From contig JAWKMR010000010.1 of NCBI GenBank assembly GCA_041392125.1, positions 53,601 through 117,600 on the forward strand: DNA of 64,000 bases, given 5' to 3'. Source of the DNA: Halomarinibacterium sp041392125. Lineage in GTDB: Bacteria > Bacteroidota > Bacteroidia > Flavobacteriales > Flavobacteriaceae. Positions within the stretch are counted from its first letter, which is position 1. Every line of letters starts with the position of its first letter. Both the position numbers and the translations under genes were made by a program. Shown piece after piece: positions 61,312 to 64,000 of the stretch. The notes under the pieces were generated by a model. It saw only the letters and a list, made by a program, of their open reading frames with translations, did no database searches and was not told where the DNA came from.

Positions 61312-62211
61312 ATGAATCGATTTTTTTATATAGTAGCAATTACCACAGTTTTATTTTCCTCGTGTGAAGATGTAATTGAAGTTGATGTCCCTACCGATGA
61401 AGCCAGACTCGTTATAGATGGGCTTATTAGAGTGGATACTACGCAGGAATTTGTAAACGTAAAAGTAAAAATAACCAAAACCACTTCGTTTTTTGAGAAT
61501 ATTGAGACTGTTTCTAACATACCCACAATTTTTATCTACTACGGTGTTGAAAATGAATTTGGTGAACTGATAAATGGATCTTATTCTAATTTAACTGAAT
61601 TGAATTCCGGAAGCGGAGTGTATGAACCTGACCCAACATTCTCTACAGATCAACGTATAAGAACAAACAACCTAGTAGAAGAAACTGCTTTCTGGCTTAT
61701 TTTAGAATATGAGGATCGCAGATATGCCGCCAAGACCTATTATGCAACTTCTGTTAAAATTGATGATTTAGAACAAGGAGACGGCACTTTATTTAATGAA
61801 GACGAAACTGAAGTAATTATCTCATACACTGATCAACCGGACAAAGAAAATTTTTATATTTTCGATTTTGGTTTTGGTAATTTTTTGCCTTCGGAAGACA
61901 CGTTTTATCAAAATCAACCTTTTAGTTTTTCTTACTTTTATGATGAAGATTTAGAGGCCGGGGACGAAATCTCAGTAAGCATTCTGGGAGCAGATGAAGA
62001 TTTCTATACCTATATGAATCTATTAATTGAACAAAGTGAAGGAGGATTCGGGCCTTTCGAAACCCCAGCTGCGACAGTACGAGGAAATATTTTTGATGTT
62101 ACCGGGATTGACAATATCAATCAATACAACAATGTTGAACAACCGGATAATTTTCCTTTAGGCTATTTTGCCTTTGTACAGGAATTTAAACAAACTTTAG
62201 TGATTGAATAA
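61312..62211 (+). CDS. DUF4249 family lipoprotein
   Basis: From the ATG at 61312 the 299-residue protein has a lipoprotein signal ending LFSSC (about residue 18). DUF4249 hallmarks are DEARLVIDGLIRVD in the first beta repeat and YAAKTYYA later. These proteins pair with TonB-dependent receptors, possibly as surface-exposed ligand-binding partners. It starts 3 bases after the receptor stop and ends 6 bases before murQ. Confidence 0.85.
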   Translation: MNRFFYIVAITTVLFSSCEDVIEVDVPTDEARLVIDGLIRVDTTQEFVNVKVKITKTTSFFENIETVSNIPTIFIYYGVENEFGELINGSYSNLTELNSGSGVYEPDPTFSTDQRIRTNNLVEETAFWLILEYEDRRYAAKTYYATSVKIDDLEQGDGTLFNEDETEVIISYTDQPDKENFYIFDFGFGNFLPSEDTFYQNQPFSFSYFYDEDLEAGDEISVSILGADEDFYTYMNLLIEQSEGGFGPFETPAATVRGNIFDVTGIDNINQYNNVEQPDNFPLGYFAFVQEFKQTLVIE

Positions 62212-62217
62212 ATAGCC

Positions 62218-63036
62218 ATGGGTTTTAAAAAAACTACTGAAGAAGATTCCCGCTACAATCATTTAGAAAAAATGACTGTAAAAGAATTGCTGGTTGCCAT
62301 CAATACTGAAGATAAAACTGTGCCTTTTGCGGTGGAAAATGCACTGCCACAAATTGAAAGGCTTTCTGGAAAAATTATCGAAAAAATGAAGCAGGGTGGG
62401 CGATTGTTTTATATGGGTGCCGGGACCAGTGGTCGGTTGGGTATTGTAGATGCCAGTGAGTGCCCTCCTACCTTTGGTGTTTCTCACGATTTAGTCATTG
62501 GGCTTATTGCCGGAGGAGATGCAGCTATCCGAAAAGCAGTTGAATTTGCTGAAGATTCTTACACGCAAGGGTGGGAAGATCTTCAGGCATTCCATGTCTC
62601 TGAAAAGGATGTCGTAGTGGGTATTGCTGCTTCCGGAACAACTCCTTATGTAATTGGGTCGTTGGAACAGTGTAATCAAAATGGTATAATTACAGGTTGT
62701 ATCACTTGCAATGAAGGAAGTCCATTAGCGAATACCGCTCAATTTCCAATTGTTGTAGTAGTAGGACCCGAATTTGTAACCGGTAGCACTAGAATGAAAG
62801 CCGGAACGGCTCAAAAGTTAGTACTCAATATGCTTTCTACCACGGTGATGATTCAATTAGGAAAGGTAAAAGGGAATAAAATGGTAGATATGCAACTTAG
62901 CAATCATAAATTGGTAGATAGAGGAACACGCATGATTATGGATGCTTTAGATATTTTGGAAGATGAAGCTGCCTTTTTATTAAAAAAACACGGAAGTGTT
63001 AGAAAAGCCATTGAAGCTTATAATGAAAGAAACTAA
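62218..63036 (+). CDS. murQ: N-acetylmuramic acid 6-phosphate etherase
   Basis: This 272-residue SIS-domain enzyme cleaves the lactyl ether of MurNAc-6-phosphate to GlcNAc-6-phosphate in cell wall recycling. GAGTSGRLGIVDASECPPTFG (substrate loop) and STRMKAGTAQKLVLNMLSTT are diagnostic. It follows a TonB receptor/DUF4249 pair with a 6-base gap, so the operon may link outer membrane uptake to muropeptide salvage. No MurNAc kinase gene is visible in the window. Confidence 0.95.
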   Translation: MGFKKTTEEDSRYNHLEKMTVKELLVAINTEDKTVPFAVENALPQIERLSGKIIEKMKQGGRLFYMGAGTSGRLGIVDASECPPTFGVSHDLVIGLIAGGDAAIRKAVEFAEDSYTQGWEDLQAFHVSEKDVVVGIAASGTTPYVIGSLEQCNQNGIITGCITCNEGSPLANTAQFPIVVVVGPEFVTGSTRMKAGTAQKLVLNMLSTTVMIQLGKVKGNKMVDMQLSNHKLVDRGTRMIMDALDILEDEAAFLLKKHGSVRKAIEAYNERN

Positions 63037-63259
63037 TCAAAAATATACCGATAAAAAATTATTAGTAAAGGGAATAAGAAGAATGGCTCTTTCAATCCCT
63101 TTATTAATACTAACTACATATATTATCACGTTTTCTTTTCTGAACAAAGAAACAATACCATTGTATGTTTTTCTTCCTCTGGGTATTATAGCGATGGGAG
63201 TTACTATCTATTTAATTTTTAAAGGGCTAAAGTTAATTTTGAAAGCGGTTTTTAATTAA
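63023..63259 (+). CDS. small two-helix membrane protein (probably DUF6095)
   Basis: From the ATG at 63023, overlapping the murQ stop by 14 bases, this 78-residue protein has two membrane helices (MALSIPLLILTTYIITFSF, and YVFLPLGIIAMGVTIYLIF) and a basic tail. I assign it to a small flavobacterial membrane family (DUF6095, from memory) of unknown role. Tight overlap with murQ suggests co-translation. It converges with the kinase gene, whose stop overlaps its own by 8 bases. Confidence 0.7.
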   Translation: MKETNQKYTDKKLLVKGIRRMALSIPLLILTTYIITFSFLNKETIPLYVFLPLGIIAMGVTIYLIFKGLKLILKAVFN

Positions 63260-64000
63260 AAAAAATGGGAAGACTTATTTTTACTCTCGTCCCCAAAGCG
63301 GTATTTTCTTCATCTTTTAAATCTTCTATTTCTAACTCATAACTATTATTATTAAAAGAGACAAAACTCTTAAGTCTGTCTTCGGTTAATTTCATTCCAT
63401 AGGAGTCTCTTTTTAATAATTTTTTATTTTTTATGGCTGCCGATTTTTCTCTACCAATGCCATTATCTTTTATAATTACTAGCAATTGCTGACCTTTTTT
63501 TTCAATTGAAAAATGAAGTTCCTTCTCTCCCTCTTTAGCGGCTAAGCCGTGCCATATAGCATTTTCTAAAAAGGGTTGAAAAAGAAGGGCCGGTATTTTA
63601 ATTGTGCTTAAGGGCAGTGTTTTATCCACCTCTAAAATGAATTTAATTTCGTTATTAAATCGAATGTTTTCAACGTTTACATAGAGTTTAGCAATCTCAA
63701 TTTCATCTGCTAGAGAAATATCCTTTTCCATAGAAGAAGACAAAATCATTCTAATTAGTTTACTGAATTTGTTGAGATAAAAAACAGCATTTTCTTGTTC
63801 ATTATCAATGATAAATCCCTTAATAGAATTTAGGGAATTAAAAATAAAATGAGGATTCATCTGACTTCGTAAGGAAGCCAATTTTAATTCAACCAGATCT
63901 CTTTCATATTGAATATTCAATCTTTCAAGTTGATCCTTTTCCAGTTTTGCGTTTAGTAATTCTACATCTTGTTCTAGTTTTTTTCGAACCTCTAATTGTA
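63252..64000 (-). CDS. LytS/YehU-type sensor histidine kinase, 5' end outside window
   Basis: The minus-strand frame stays open to the right window edge, so only the C-terminal ~248 residues are visible. A coiled-coil (EQDVELLNAKLEKDQLERL) leads into the His_kinase domain with the phosphoacceptor His in SQMNPHFIFNSLNS. The HATPase domain has FQPFLENAIWHG and DNGIG. Such kinases usually pair with a LytTR regulator, which would lie beyond the window. The sensor domain cannot be seen. Confidence 0.9.
   Translation of the reverse strand, partial: QLEVRKKLEQDVELLNAKLEKDQLERLNIQYERDLVELKLASLRSQMNPHFIFNSLNSIKGFIIDNEQENAVFYLNKFSKLIRMILSSSMEKDISLADEIEIAKLYVNVENIRFNNEIKFILEVDKTLPLSTIKIPALLFQPFLENAIWHGLAAKEGEKELHFSIEKKGQQLLVIIKDNGIGREKSAAIKNKKLLKRDSYGMKLTEDRLKSFVSFNNNSYELEIEDLKDEENTALGTRVKISLPIFFN

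Noticed and set aside
1..64000. Mobile elements, prophage, CRISPR or tRNA/rRNA genes
   Set aside because: No transposase or integrase frames, no repeat arrays and no RNA gene signatures were found on either strand.

Overview
The window is a contiguous piece of chromosome from a low-GC marine-type Flavobacteriaceae (Bacteroidota) bacterium; the genus cannot be fixed from this sequence alone. The evidence is internal. At least fifteen genes carry the Bacteroidota sigma-factor -7 motif TAnnTTTG. Four proteins end in type IX secretion (T9SS) sorting domains. It also has a PorD homologue next to bamD, a RprXY-like two-component pair, a TonB receptor/DUF4249 pair, and TTG/GTG starts without strong Shine-Dalgarno sites. 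I see no transposase, phage, CRISPR array, tRNA or rRNA gene. About 60 genes are tightly packed, mostly housekeeping, with a few lineage-specific hypotheticals.

Layout. 1-2753 (+): the end of a large T9SS type B surface protein, a methyltransferase and a lipoprotein. 2763-4017 (-): pcm and an acetyltransferase. 4120-11212 (+): Gfo/Idh oxidoreductase, 3-hydroxyacyl-CoA dehydrogenase, DUF1015, PLP-homeostasis protein, an exonuclease/GIY-YIG nuclease, a K+ channel with a zinc ribbon, and miaA. 11249-36036 (-): a sensor/regulator pair, coaE, YbbR, a glycosyltransferase, a 1281-residue T9SS cargo, fabI, the envelope/coenzyme operon bamD-rpoZ-coaBC-porD-recN, dapA, ligA, an aquaporin, an 1112-residue T9SS cargo, and a GNAT-prmC-LOG operon. 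36066-43250 (mostly +): translationally coupled ribD-DMT-YigZ, a thioesterase (-), dnaA, an LMW phosphatase, a secreted sugar dehydrogenase and an RsmI paralogue. 43257-53329 (mostly -): a lysozyme-like protein, dapF-GNAT-mltG, a metallopeptidase-like lipoprotein and a Tat-exported oxidoreductase, interrupted by + strand degP and an N-terminally extended gap. 53438-63259 (+): TPR-trmD, dps, rplS, a 574-base gene-free region, monomeric icd, a tiny lipoprotein, TonB receptor-DUF4249-murQ-DUF6095. 63252-64000 (-): the C-terminal part of a LytS-type histidine kinase.

Functional themes are envelope building and turnover (bamD, porD, dapA, dapF, mltG, murQ, lysozyme-like protein, fabI), T9SS secretion, translation and RNA modification (miaA, trmD, rplS, prmC, RsmI-like), and DNA replication/repair (dnaA, ligA, recN).

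I found no convincing undescribed multi-gene system. The points most worth a second look are: (i) the gene-free region 55667-56240, with one perfect DnaA box in AT-rich DNA and a separate three-hairpin RNA-like element ending in a terminator; (ii) a recurring arrangement in which TAnnTTTG lies only 3-6 bases before the start codon, predicting leaderless mRNAs, twice directly abutting the previous gene's terminator; (iii) terminators folded into the 3' coding ends of two genes; and (iv) an inverted repeat placed like an operator in front of the histidine kinase gene.
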